A stretch of DNA of 64,000 nucleotides from Xanthostigma xanthostigma. Lineage: Eukaryota > Arthropoda > Insecta > Raphidioptera > Raphidiidae. The stretch lies in NCBI GenBank assembly GCA_963575645.1, contig OY754466.1:7046001-7110000 (forward strand), written 5' to 3'. The position numbers and the translations under genes were made by a program. The notes under the pieces were generated by a model. It had not been told where the DNA came from and did not search any database. It saw nothing but the letters and a program-made list of their open reading frames with translations. Numbering within the stretch: the first letter of the stretch is position 1; every line of letters begins with the position of its first letter. Below are positions 54,977 to 64,000 of the stretch, one piece after another.

Positions 54977-55442
54977 CAGTGTCACCTCTTTATAACGAAT
55001 CTCAAGGGACCGAGCATTTTTTTCCGTTATATGGAGGGAAGAAAGAAAAATAACCAAATTTCACCTAATTAATTTATTCCAAACTTTGCCTGACGTTTTT
55101 TGTTATGCCAACATTTGTTTTGTATTTTATTAAATAACTTATGCATGGCTTGGGATGTGGTGGAATCATCTTCATTAAATAATAGGAATTTTTCGATAAT
55201 TTTGGCGGCATCAAGTGCTTGTTGAATAGTTGGTGATGGTTCAGAATCGTCCTCTTTACGTCTGTAAATATTTGCTGACGTCTAAATATAAACATATTTC
55301 TTCGCGTAATAGAGAATGGCTGTTGCGCTATGAAGAGGGTAATAATGCACGCGTTTTAAGGTAAACCAAGCAAATTGTAAAAAATTCTACGTTATAGAGA
55401 GGATTTCGTTATAACGAATGACGTTATAAAGATCTTACACTG
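54977..55442 (-). mobile_element. Internally deleted pogo/Tigger-like DNA transposon
   Basis: Ends CAGTGTCACCTCTTTATAAC (left) and, in reverse complement, CAGTGTAAGATCTTTATAAC (right). CAGTG starts and TATAACGA-rich subterminal sequence are typical of Tigger elements; TA flanks the right end, mutated on the left. The minus strand keeps a transposase C-terminal fragment. Confidence 0.7.
55069..55275 (-). pseudogene. C-terminal remnant of a Tigger-type transposase
   Basis: Minus-strand reading RRKEDDSEPSPTIQQALDAA, then KIIEKFLLFNEDDSTTSQAM and NKIQNKCWHNKKRQAKFG to a stop at 55069. The alternation of an acidic linker and an ALxxxxxxxxFLL helix resembles the C-terminal tail of Tigger/pogo transposases and agrees with the surrounding termini. 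The DNA-binding and DDE domains are deleted, so it is inactive. Confidence 0.55.
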
Positions 55443-55533
55443 TATTATAAAGAGGTAAAGTTTGTAAGTTTGAATGTAGTGGGTTAGCTCCGAAACTACT
55501 CATCCGATTTCAAAAACTTTCTACCAATATTTA

Positions 55534-55725
55534 ATAATAATAATAATAAATGTTTATTGCTCTAAATGTACAAATTTAGACAATAGGGACAGGATCAAAC
55601 TAGAGTTTGATCTTCCTCCCACCCCTGTACATAAGACACATAAGACTTGAGACAGTAGGTACATTTATAAAATCACATTTACAAAAAAAATCACATTTAC
55701 AAAAAAAAAAAAAAATTAAGAATGG
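55534..55725 (-). mobile_element. Non-LTR retrotransposon 3' end fragment, copy 2
   Basis: Same sequence as 13727-13880, including GATCAAACTCTAGTTTGATC on the minus strand and an (ATT)n tail, with a small ACATAAGAC duplication and a longer A-run. Confidence 0.65.
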
Positions 55726-56170
55726 ACCTTCAGGATGGACATAGGCTATATATTATCGCTTTTCGTGGAGAGCAATTTTGCAATGTAAGTCGACCAAAAA
55801 CTGGTGACAATCTTCAAATTCGGACGAAGTCGAACCTCTAGTTTAATATAATCGAGCAATTGATTTTAGAGTTGCTTCTCGCTGGGAGAATTTTTTTCGC
55901 GATGGTTTGATCTCTAGACTATTGTGTTCGATTTAGTGGCACAGAGCATTACTATTCTGTATACAATTACAAACAGGTGAACACTCCATTTTGATCCTTG
56001 TCTGTTATTCAACAAACGCAAGGAAACCAAGTTCTGTCACTCTCTTTTTATTCACTGACAGTCTATAACGTATTTCAGTTTAGAAAATGACATTACCGAC
56101 TGCATTCGTATAAATGGCAAATAATTTCATTTCTGCTGTTTGAATTCGTTTTAGCGTTCCGTATCTCAGA
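55726..56170. other. No gene seen
   Basis: AT-rich intergenic sequence. Confidence 0.5.
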
Positions 56171-56690
56171 ATGAAATAAAAAATAAATATAGTTTAAAAA
56201 AAACTAAAAACACACTTTATATCGAACTAAAATGTAAAAAATATTTTTTTTAAAATAAGCTTAAAATAATAATGAATAAAAAATACGAGTATTATTGTGA
56301 AAAAAGCGTGGGGCGCTTTGTTCCACATTTTCGTACATCGAGCGGCCCACGCTTTTTTCACAATAATACTAGTATTTTTTATTCATTATTATTTTAAGCT
56401 TATAATTTAAAAAAATATTTTTTTACTTTTTAGTTCGATATAAAGCGTGTTTTTTAGTTTTTTTAAACTATATTTATTTTTCACTTTTTTTTTTTTTTTT
56501 TTTTATTAAAAGTGCATTTTTGACAACTTGGTCATTCATGCGTAAAAATAAAATAACATTTAGTTTGATATAAAGCGTGTTTTTTAGTTTTTTTTTAAAC
56601 TATATTTATTTTTCACTTTTTAGTTTGATATAAAGCGTGTTTTTTAGTTTTTTTAAACTATATTTATTTTCCACTTTTTAGTTCGATTTA
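56171..56690. repeat. Foldback plus tandem arm copies (family E)
   Basis: Arms 56171-56312 and 56346-56486 are inverted (AAAAAAGCGTGGG ... CCCACGCTTTTTTC at the centre, TATAGTTTAAAAAAA outside). The outer arm unit of about 61 bp, TTTGATATAAAGCGTG and TTTTTTAGTTTTTTTAAACT, is then repeated directly at about 56557 and 56618. The same unit occurs near 59930 and at the window end (63946). Confidence 0.8.
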
Positions 56691-56730
56691 TTGTCAAAAA
56701 TTTGCCGAAAAAAAAAAACAAATTTTTTAT

Positions 56731-56820
56731 TTCGGCGTGGACGGGATTAGAACCCACGACCGGTGAATCCGAGAGTTTACGTCAGCGAAGACTAGCGCCT
56801 TAGACCGCTCGGTCAACGTT
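56731..56820 (-). tRNA. Class II tRNA-like sequence (Leu/Ser type), probably SINE head or pseudogene
   Basis: Minus strand has TGACCGAGCGGTCTAAGG (A-box and D-arm) and a T-arm GTGGG-TTCTAAT-CCCGT near the 3' side, with a long variable region, as in leucine or serine tRNAs. The 3' acceptor strand CCACGCC has no matching 5' strand, so it cannot fold normally. A T-rich stretch follows. Confidence 0.5.
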
Positions 56821-56947
56821 TGCTCTTACAGTAGTGGCATAACATACTAACAGTAATAAACCACTTGCTGTAGTCCAAACGAGGTTACAAACAAACATAC
56901 ATACTTACATACATACAAACTTACAAGTGAAACTAATATAAAGCGTG

Positions 56948-57705
56948 TAATAAGTTTACAAACTAAAACCCGACTATTGAAAAGTACTGTTGCGTGCCCC
57001 AGGTTTGGACGACTACGGATTCTGTAGAATCTTCTAGCAACAACAACAATGGAAAACAGGTAGCCAAGAATACTCGTCCTTCATAGAATGTTCCAGACCA
57101 CGACAACAACACCAATGGAAAGCAGGTAAAAACTCGGCTTTCTTAGAAAAGCCTGGAGAAACCAATACATGTAAAGGAAGGGATATCGGTGCTTCTAGAA
57201 TCTTCAGTAGGTGGGGGACGAAGCTATAAAATGCGGGCGGATCGTTGGTGTAGTCAGTCAGTCAGTTATTCGTGTTGTTCATGCGTTGATACAAGTGCCC
57301 TGGCATTGCGACATAAATTATTCAGTTATACTGTGAAGATAAATCAATTTTTGAGTGCAATTATATAAATCTGGTTTTATCAAATATTGTTCTGATAAAC
57401 ATTTATTATTGTAAAGAAATAATTTCCACCACGGACTACAATAGTTTTGTTACAGTACGAAGCAAGAAAATATTCTCATCTAAGGATAGCCGTGGTCATA
57501 TTATGCGACTTACCTTAACAAAACATTGCATTTTAACAGTATAGTAAGCGATCATAAGCTCTAGGGCAAAGTGCATCACCCTATACATCTAGAGGGGTCT
57601 CATACCTATATATGATATGGCATACGACCACGGCTATCCTCAGATGAGAATATTTTCTTGTTTCATACATTTCATTAGTCGGGTTTTAGTTAAACTTATT
57701 TTTTA
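56948..57705. mobile_element. Inverted-repeat element interrupted by a solo LTR
   Basis: Left arm AACTAAAACCCGACTATTGA ... CAAGAAAATATTCTCATC ... GATAGCCGTGGTC and right arm (reverse complement) AACTAAAACCCGACTAATGA ... CAAGAAAATATTCTCATC ... GATAGCCGTGGTC. The left arm is split by 467 bp of LTR at 56988-57454; the right arm is continuous. Without the LTR the element is about 290 bp. Confidence 0.8.
56988..57454 (+). mobile_element. Solo LTR, probably Gypsy class
   Basis: Begins TGTTGCGTGCCCCAGG and ends TTTTGTTACA, giving TG...CA ends, flanked by the 4-bp duplication GTAC (56984-56987 and 57455-57458). It has a TATA box TATAAA at 57225-57230 followed about 30 bp later by TCAGTCAGTCAGT, an initiator-like start. 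GTGCCCTGGCATTGCGACAT in the 3' half resembles the R/U5 text of Gypsy elements. No internal region, so it arose by LTR-LTR recombination. The 4-bp duplication favours Gypsy over BEL. Confidence 0.85.
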
Positions 57706-57945
57706 TTTAAATTATTTTTTTTTTAACTTTCTTTTATTTGTTTTCAATTTGCTCACCCCTGGGACCAGGATTCAAAAATAATTGTAGCGTATGTTACCGG
57801 GGCCATAATAACGAATCGATTGACACCTTATTTATCAAAATCGGATGAATAGTTTAGGCGCTACGGTGGAACATCCGTAAATACAAACATACATAGATTG
57901 CTAAACTCATATTACCCTTTCTTTGGGCTTCGCCGTAGTCGGGTT
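57706..57945 (-). repeat. Interspersed-repeat fragment ending CCCGACTACGGCGAAGCC
   Basis: Minus-strand text CCCGACTACGGCGAAGCCCA, then ATTTACGGATGTTCCACCG and AACTATTCATCCGATTTTGA is a common style of insect interspersed repeat. It is bounded by direct copies of TAGTCGGGTT at 57673 and 57936. Class uncertain (Helitron or MITE). Confidence 0.5.
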
Positions 57946-57996
57946 AAAAGATTTAAAACAAATGTATTTTTTTTGACAATGAATCTTGATATTTAA

Positions 57997-58672
57997 GGAG
58001 GTTGAGCCGTTTTACGGATATAATGAAAAAAATCTGAAATAAAGTTTTTTTAATAGATTTTTTTATGACAAAATTTTCTATAAAAAATCCAAAATCATTA
58101 GGAGATTTATAAAGTTAAAAATTAAAAAAAAAACTTTTACATGTAGTCTTATGGAAAATATGTCAACCTAGCATGCAAACGGTACAATTTATTTTTTTGC
58201 AAATAACCAAATAATGTCAGCAGTTCCTAAAACTAACTATGTAAAGCATCGATGTCTTACGCATATTTTAATATTTTTTCCAATTTAATTAGGAGACTTT
58301 TAATCAATAAAAAAAATTATTAAACCTTAGAACTTTTCGGTTTTGGAATTTAATTCTTGACAATTTTAACTGAATTTTCAACTTTTTAAAGATTTAATTT
58401 TAATTTTTATTACTTCTAATTTCTTTTTTTAATTATTTACTGCAAAAAATATGTAAAATACAGAAATTTACATAAAATTATTTTTTCTAACCTAACTTTG
58501 TATAAAAAATTCAAAATCTAGTCCAATATTAAAAAAAAATATTTATTTAAGCCTTTATGACAATAAATTATTAGTATCATCGACTTATAACCTTTTGTAA
58601 AAATTTATTATGGAAAATTTCCCATTTAAAATTCGACTTACTTTTGATTGGGACTGTAACGCATCAACCTCC
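57997..58672 (+). mobile_element. TTAA-flanked MITE, family T, copy 4
   Basis: Starts GGAGGTTGAGCCGTTTTACG, ends GCATCAACCTCC, TTAA at 57993-57996 and 58673-58676. Full length and uninterrupted, the best reference copy here. Confidence 0.9.
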
Positions 58673-58676
58673 TTAA

Positions 58677-59579
58677 CATGAAGGAAGATCAGATGGTACA
58701 AGTAATGGAAAACATTCGAAAATCTAAACAATTTCTCGTCGTTCTTCGAGAGAGTCGACTGTATATGTAAAACTTTCCGCCACACCTACCGCCTCAAAGT
58801 CAATAAGAAATAAAGGGTTGAGAGAACTTTTAAAGATCGTAAATTGTTGAGAGTGCTTTGAAACGAAAAGTTAAGTACAACTATGTTAACCTGTAAAAAC
58901 TTGAAGAAACCGCGACCGGCGATTGTTTACGAAACAATGCACAACACTGCCAACATAAATGCTCTGAATGTTTCTTACAATGTAGTAAGAAAAACGAATT
59001 TCAATAAAACTTTTAAACTCTCTCTCTCTCTCGTCTTGTAAGATATTGAATGTTATATATAAAGGCAACATTGACTGCAGCGCCGCACGTTTGTAAGTGG
59101 TACGTGTTTGTACTAGCAAGAGATATATTATTAAACATCGAGGAAGGTAGGCTGTGTCCATTTGCGCAGTATTTAGATTGTACAGATATAGATTGTGACT
59201 TAACATGTTTTATGCAATTCAAGCTTCGAAAGGTTCACTTTTATGTCGATGGCGCAGATAAGTGGGCAATATTTGAGCATAAAACTGTATTCTTTTTGAC
59301 GTTAGATGAAGAACTTCTTCGTAGTATAGGATCAAAAAACAAAACCAATACCATGGTAGAAATTGCATTTATTAACACGCTTTTATTAGCTTGATCTGTA
59401 TGTATTTATGTATGTATGTAAATGAATCTTTCTGTGTAATTTTCACCAATTTCAAGAAGTCTGATTAACTTGGAAATTTGCATACGTGTCAAGGGCCGAT
59501 GACAAAACAATTATTTCACAAAAATAAGTTTGAAAAAAATTTGAATTTGAAAATTTTGAAAAAAAAAAAACTTTTCTTC
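58677..59579. other. No gene confirmed
   Basis: A 114-codon plus-strand frame at 59050-59394 has no recognisable domain, and another frame opposes it. (CT)n lies at 59019-59034 and TATG repeats near 59400-59420. Confidence 0.4.
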
Positions 59580-59895
59580 ATACCTCGATCGAAAGTTTGA
59601 CATTTACTCCCTGTTATTTATTATATTAAATGACAGCGGTAACCCTAGTTACGAGTAAAATTACGCATGAGAAATTTTGTCCTCCCGCCGTTCTCACAGA
59701 GAGTAATTGTCAATCTTTCGTCCCTGCTGACGAAAGTACGTACTTTCGGGTGGATATGAAGAAAAATCGTATACACCACACGGGCCTTAAAAGTTGAAAT
59801 CTCGGACCTGCGCGTCATGAGCCCGAGGCGAAGCCGAGGGCATCATGACGCACAGGGTCGAAAATTCAACTTTCGGCCCTTGTGATGTAATATAC
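59580..59895. repeat. Palindrome-rich repeat with about 55-bp inverted arms
   Basis: CGAAAGTACGTACTTTCG at 59731-59748 is a perfect 18-bp palindrome. From 59771, GGGCCTTAAAAGTTGAA, TCGGACC and GCGTCATGA pair with TCATGACGC, GGGTCGA and TTCAACTTTCGGCCC to 59875, with CTCGGC-type text at the centre. CATACCTCGATCG also occurs in the 53949-54637 duplication. Confidence 0.7.
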
Positions 59896-60352
59896 CATTA
59901 ATGTCGTTTTGAGACTAAAAATTAAGAATATAAACTATAGTTTAAAAAAAAAACACGCTTTAAAAGCAAACCGAACTAAAAATTAGAAATTAATTATTAA
60001 CAAAATAATTAAACTGTAGTAAAAATGCGTGGAATCTCAATTACTACATTCTCATTATAACTTTAATTTTATAAATAACTACTAATAGTCAGAGTGCCCG
60101 TCGGCAAAAATTTTACTGGCAAATACTCTCCCCAAACTTTGTATATGGCTTCATTAGGCCTATAGTCTGACACCTATTTCCTCTATGACTTTTCTTAACT
60201 TTGGGGCGTTTTCCCTCTAAATTTTCCGAAAGATGTCGTTTTGACGACATGTAAAAAATTTATAGATACTGTTTGTTTTTTAATTGGATAGCTTAAAAAC
60301 TTCAACCAAAACGCTAAAATAATGTTCTCTGACAAATAACACGAACCATTTA
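59896..60352. other. No gene seen; family E fragment
   Basis: At about 59931-59990 AACACGCTTTAAAAGC and ACCGAACTAAAAATTAG resemble the family E arm unit. The rest is AT-rich. Confidence 0.45.
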
Positions 60353-60402
60353 AAATGTCTGACACCTCGAATATGTCGACATATTCGAGGTGTCAGACAT
60401 TT
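60353..60402. repeat. Perfect 50-bp palindrome
   Basis: AAATGTCTGACACCTCGAAT plus ATGTC is followed directly by its exact reverse complement with no loop. Confidence 0.95.
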
Positions 60403-60991
60403 GGTGAGAGCCCATCTACATTATACTTCAGTACTCCGCCTTGCAACCTTCTGCTAGGTACTTCAAGTTGGTTTTAATAAATATCCCTTCTTCGCACCCA
60501 GTACACCCAACACTTCCTATTGAAAGCATGCGTTTCGCTGTGCATCCCCGCACCCCACGACTGACTTGCGCATAAAATACGAACACGGCACGTAGATTAA
60601 GTTCTAATTTGGTTCAGTCCTTGAGATATGTTTCATTCACATTTGTTTGCAACGATAAAACTGTAAACAATCGACCCAAAGTTTATTTATCGTCACTACA
60701 AGAAGGCTGTAAGGTCCGCCGCACCCGGATCCACCGTTTCGCAATTTGAGAGTTTCAAACCAGTTCAGGAGCAACTATCGCGCAACCGCACAAGAGCGCG
60801 ACTGAATCTGAATCAGTCTCGGACGTACGAAAAGTCACAGAACGATCGCATCCCGAAACTGTTTGGAAACTCAGATCGCAGAAACTGCCGTCGTCCCACC
60901 CCTACCACTGAAGTTTGATCACCTTCTTTCTAGTCTTCTTAGGTTGATAAAAATCATATACTTATCTAATAATTAACTATATAAATATCAT
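60403..60991. other. No gene confirmed; GC-richer patch
   Basis: 60700-60910 is noticeably richer in G and C and CpG (for example GTCCGCCGCACCCGGATCC) than the surroundings. It could be a promoter or first exon of a gene leaving the window, but no open frame or splice pair supports that. Confidence 0.35.
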
Positions 60992-61080
60992 TGTCTGTCT
61001 ACACAATGTGCGGTGAGTGAAGGCAACAAAGCATATTAAAAATGTATCTGCGTCTCTTTCTTCGATGTAATTTGCTGGTT
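60992..61080. repeat. Short dispersed repeat, copy 1
   Basis: CAATGTGCGGTGAG, GAAGGCAACAAAGC and TCTGCGTCTCTTTCTTCGAT recur in the same order at 62857-62945. Confidence 0.8.
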
Positions 61081-61090
61081 ATTCCAACAA

Positions 61091-61444
61091 TATACTAATA
61101 TATAAAGCTGAAGAGTTTGTATGTTTGTTTGGTTGAACGCGCTAATCTTAGGAGCTATTGGTTCGAATTGAATAAAAATTTTTTGCTGGATAGTCCATTT
61201 ATCGAGGAAGGCTATTGGCTATATAATATCATGCTACGACCAATATGAGCGGAGCATCAATGAAATATGTTGCAAAATGTAACTCAAAATTTGTCCGTAC
61301 GACAAAAACTTTTGAACGGTAACTCCAATCATCATGAAATTTGGACACAACATTCATCTCGGTAAACTAAGATGAATGTGCGATCTCGTGTCCCTCCCTC
61401 CATTCGTTCTTTTGCACTCGGGTGAAACCGGGCGGAAACGCTAG
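61091..61444 (+). mobile_element. Helitron-like element, family A, copy 5
   Basis: TATACTAATATATAAAGCTG (leading TC lost) through CACTCGGGTGAAACCGGGCG and CGCTAG before T. The most complete simple family A copy; useful for spotting the extra tRNA-bearing segment of 45811-46554. Confidence 0.7.
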
Positions 61445-62124
61445 TATTATATATATTAGCATGGAGTATATCTCTGTTTATCAAAAGTTTTATGTCTTTA
61501 TCTATGCCGTTAGCCAATTAAAACCAACGAGCTCTTACGACTTAAAAAATGAAGTATAATGGTTTGATTGCAATTTTATTCCTATGCTTGGTATATAATA
61601 AACGTATATGATAAAAATGGATTGAATTTAATAATCAAACGGAATAATTTTATTTCTATGGGACTGACATTGTACTGTTCAATGTTTTCACATATTGAAA
61701 TTTACCATAGGTACCATGAAATTAATAATCAATCACACTTATTCATCAAAAGCTTATCTTCAGCTAATCGGGCTTTGAATTCTGACCTTTTTAATAATGT
61801 ATAGCTGTGCTTCCGATGGAATGACGTCATTGGAATTTATTACAACCCATCAGTTATTTAAAAGCAGAGAGTTACAAACAATGCATTCTTTACGCTCAAA
61901 AAACAATTACTTCATGCCGAGAGTGATGATTAAAATGGAAGGAATGTGTCCATAAAATTGCAAGGTAGATATAAAGATAACTGTAAAAAATTCGGGTTGC
62001 AGCGCAGAAATAGGCTTCGTGCTTAGATCATACGTGTTTACCAAATTTCGTTTTTTTTTTTAATATAGATTTTAGTGGCTTTTGTTTTTAGTAACATTTA
62101 GCCACGACAAATATTTATTTATTA
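61445..62124. other. No gene seen
   Basis: AT-rich. A short plus-strand frame at 61568-61804 is not supported. Confidence 0.5.
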
Positions 62125-62670
62125 TCATATATATGTTAAGGTTAAGATGTTTGCCTCCCTTTTTAGAAAAAAAAACCACACAATTTCTGCACATAAATTA
62201 TATATCATTTTACAGATAATTGCTTGCTCTACTGACATCGACAACTAAAAAATTTATTATTGCTTTTGTTTTTGTAAATTAATTAATTAACAGCAACGCG
62301 GAACAACGTCTGCCATCTGACGGCTTAACGTCAACACTTCGATCTGCCATCTGACCTTCATATTGTAAATACTGCATACTGCCATCTGACGAGCAACGCT
62401 GAACAACGTCACAACAATGCTGCATGATGCCATCTGACGGCTTAGCTGAACGCTTTTGCTACTTGCGCCTCTATATGACAATTTTAGTAAAATATTTCTT
62501 CGATCTGTCATCTGAGCTTCATATTGTAATACAACAAAAAGAAGAACGTTATAAGCAGTGTGCAAAATTAGAAACGAATTGAATACCTGCAATCATATTT
62601 AAAAAATAATTTTGTAAAGTGATAATTATTATACTTATTTAGTGCGAATAATTCGCACAGATCACACTAG
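62125..62670 (+). mobile_element. Helitron-like element, family C, copy 3
   Basis: TCATATATATGTTAAGG after A at the 5' end; hairpin GTGCGAATAATTCGCAC at 62642-62658, AGATCACA, CTAG (62667-62670) and flanking T. The interior has CCATCTGACGGCTTA repeats. Confidence 0.8.
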
Positions 62671-62856
62671 TTTAACCATTAATTTCTTAAACTTAATTAA
62701 TTAGACAGGGACACAATAGAGGGATTGGACCATGGAAAATAGTAAAAGGTAAAATCAGTTGAGTCTTTCGAAAGTTATTGCCTGTACACACCCTCTGCTT
62801 TATTTTAATTTCTGTTTATAAATTCCATATTTTTAATAATTTATTATATGAATCAT

Positions 62857-62945
62857 TGTCTATCTATTCAATGTGCGGTGAGCGAAGGCAACAAAGCGTA
62901 TCGAAAATATGTCTGCGTCTCTTTCTTCGATGTTATTCCCTGATT
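62857..62945. repeat. Short dispersed repeat, copy 2
   Basis: Second copy of 60992-61080 with a handful of base changes. Confidence 0.8.
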
Positions 62946-63039
62946 TCTCCGATGATATGTTTGGTTGATGTACTTGCATTCAATCTGAATAAAGTATCTC
63001 TGTTTCAAAAACTTTGTCTTCTTCTATGATGTTTACATC

Positions 63040-63127
63040 GGCGTATCCAGCTTTTGGCCCAGGAGGGGGCAAATTAGAAATTTCTTAAGCCGGGCCCCCG
63101 TGCTTGTTTTGCCCTCCTGGATACGCC
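63040..63127. repeat. Short inverted-repeat element, GGCGTATCCAG ends
   Basis: GGCGTATCCAG ... CAGGAGGGGGCAAA pairs with TTTTGCCCTCCTGG and ATACGCC. An 88-bp MITE-like sequence with a C-rich interior. Confidence 0.7.
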
Positions 63128-63197
63128 AGTGCTTACGGCGTAAAAAAAGACAGAAGTATATGTTTGCACCCTAATGGTTCGATTGCGATTTTATTCG

Positions 63198-63358
63198 TAT
63201 ATGAAAACGAACTTGCTTTATTTTATTTTTTTGTTTTCCGGTGTTTTTAAGAATCATATATACTTTTATTATATACTGAGCATATAATAAAAGTATATAT
63301 GATTCTTAAAAACACCGGAAAACAAAAAAATAAAATAAAGCAAGTTCGTTTTCATATA
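63198..63358. repeat. Perfect inverted repeat, 77-bp arms, 7-bp loop
   Basis: Arms 63198-63274 and 63282-63358 are exact reverse complements (checked base by base), loop ACTGAGC. Includes TTCCGGTGTTTTTAAGAATC and its complement. Confidence 0.97.
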
Positions 63359-63704
63359 AGAAATTATTACCGGCACCGTTTTCGATTTAAAATTTTGTCA
63401 CTTAATATTAGCTTTCCCTTGCCGGCTAATGCCTAAAAATGAAAACACAGTCAGATAGTAATGAAAAAAATAATTTTTCATAAACAACCTTAAATTTGCA
63501 TACGAAAATCACCATACTGTTGTACAGTCTGTTTATGCATTTGTTATACTATTTTCAACTTGCATTCAGCAAGCAACTTTAAACGCGCCACTCATGATCC
63601 AACGCTAAACCACGAGATATGCGATTGTATTGTTGTACAATTTTGTTAGAAATCGGTTCCTGAAAAAATAGCACCTGCTCTAATTTTAAAATTCATCTTG
63701 TGAA
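63359..63704. other. No gene seen
   Basis: AT-rich intergenic sequence. Confidence 0.5.
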
Positions 63705-63803
63705 CTAGCAGGCGAGCCCATAGTGACGTCATTTCCAGCCTCGTAGCCAGCCTGCCGGCCAGCAGAAGTCCCAGCAGTGTCTCTAGCTTCGTGTGCAGCG
63801 GCC
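63705..63803 (-). mobile_element. MITE family D fragment (left end, inverted)
   Basis: On the minus strand starts TTAA, GGCCGCTGCACACGAAGCTA and continues through CTGGAAATGACGTCACTATG. TTAA at 63804-63807 is the target site. Confidence 0.75.
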
Positions 63804-63945
63804 TTAACACGATCGGATCGAAAGTCGCATTACACGATCAAATAATTATCCAACTAATATTGTACTGCGGCGTTGGATCGTGAGAGGTGAAGCTGTCAGA
63901 TAACACAAGAAAGAAAATAAGTACCACAAAAAATCTTTTCACACG

Positions 63946-64000
63946 AAAATTAAAAAAAAAAAATATAGTTTAAAAAAAACTAAAAAACACGCTTTATATC
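63946..64000. repeat. Family E arm unit, cut by window end
   Basis: ATATAGTTTAAAAAAAACTA and AAAAACACGCTTTATATC match the arm units at 56171-56690. Continues beyond the window. Confidence 0.75.

Noticed and set aside
59050..59394. 114-codon plus-strand gene
   Set aside because: No recognisable domain, opposed by an equally long frame on the other strand, and no splice or poly-A support.

Overview
The window looks like AT-rich, repeat-dense insect nuclear DNA. The insect assignment rests on a Spaetzle-type cystine-knot gene, a SINA/SIAH-like gene of the kind expanded in some insects, an intact BEL/Pao retrotransposon, and many Helitron-, hAT-, Tigger- and piggyBac-like short elements. The order cannot be fixed from the sequence alone; a beetle is a guess. 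Four protein-coding regions can be defended; most other open frames are chance or repeat artefacts.

Layout. 1-11085 is the right-hand part of a satellite array (unit about 163 bp, roughly 68 units, with a 4-unit higher-order repeat at about 5370-8040). It is bordered by a four-copy repeat of about 146 bp (11300-11885). 12.1-27.5 kb is a bed of transposable-element relics: Helitron-like elements of at least three families, hAT elements with 8-bp target duplications, TTAA-flanked and other short inverted-repeat elements, foldbacks, and LINE 3' ends. The SINA-like gene (28154-29479) sits between two TTAA-type elements. 31.5-32.4 kb is again repeat. 33168-39178 is a complete BEL/Pao retrotransposon with apparently identical LTRs, a tRNA-Phe primer site, one open gag-pol frame and a GCAAT target duplication. 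A small genic island follows: a Ccm3/PDCD10 homologue (41646-42266), then a Spaetzle-like ligand gene (42443-43129) 176 bp downstream on the same strand. 43.8-64 kb is again relics, including Helitrons carrying a tRNA-Lys sequence, a solo LTR inserted in one arm of an inverted repeat, a Tigger remnant and two perfect palindromes.

The host genes do not form an obvious pathway. Ccm3 homologues act in STRIPAK/GCK-III kinase complexes, Spaetzle-like proteins are secreted Toll-type ligands, and SINA-like proteins are candidate E3 ligases. The main interest is mobile-DNA history: paralogous empty sites, nested insertions, mosaic satellite evolution, and elements placed next to or inside likely gene transcripts. 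All alignments were made by eye; edges are approximate unless exact target duplications are stated.
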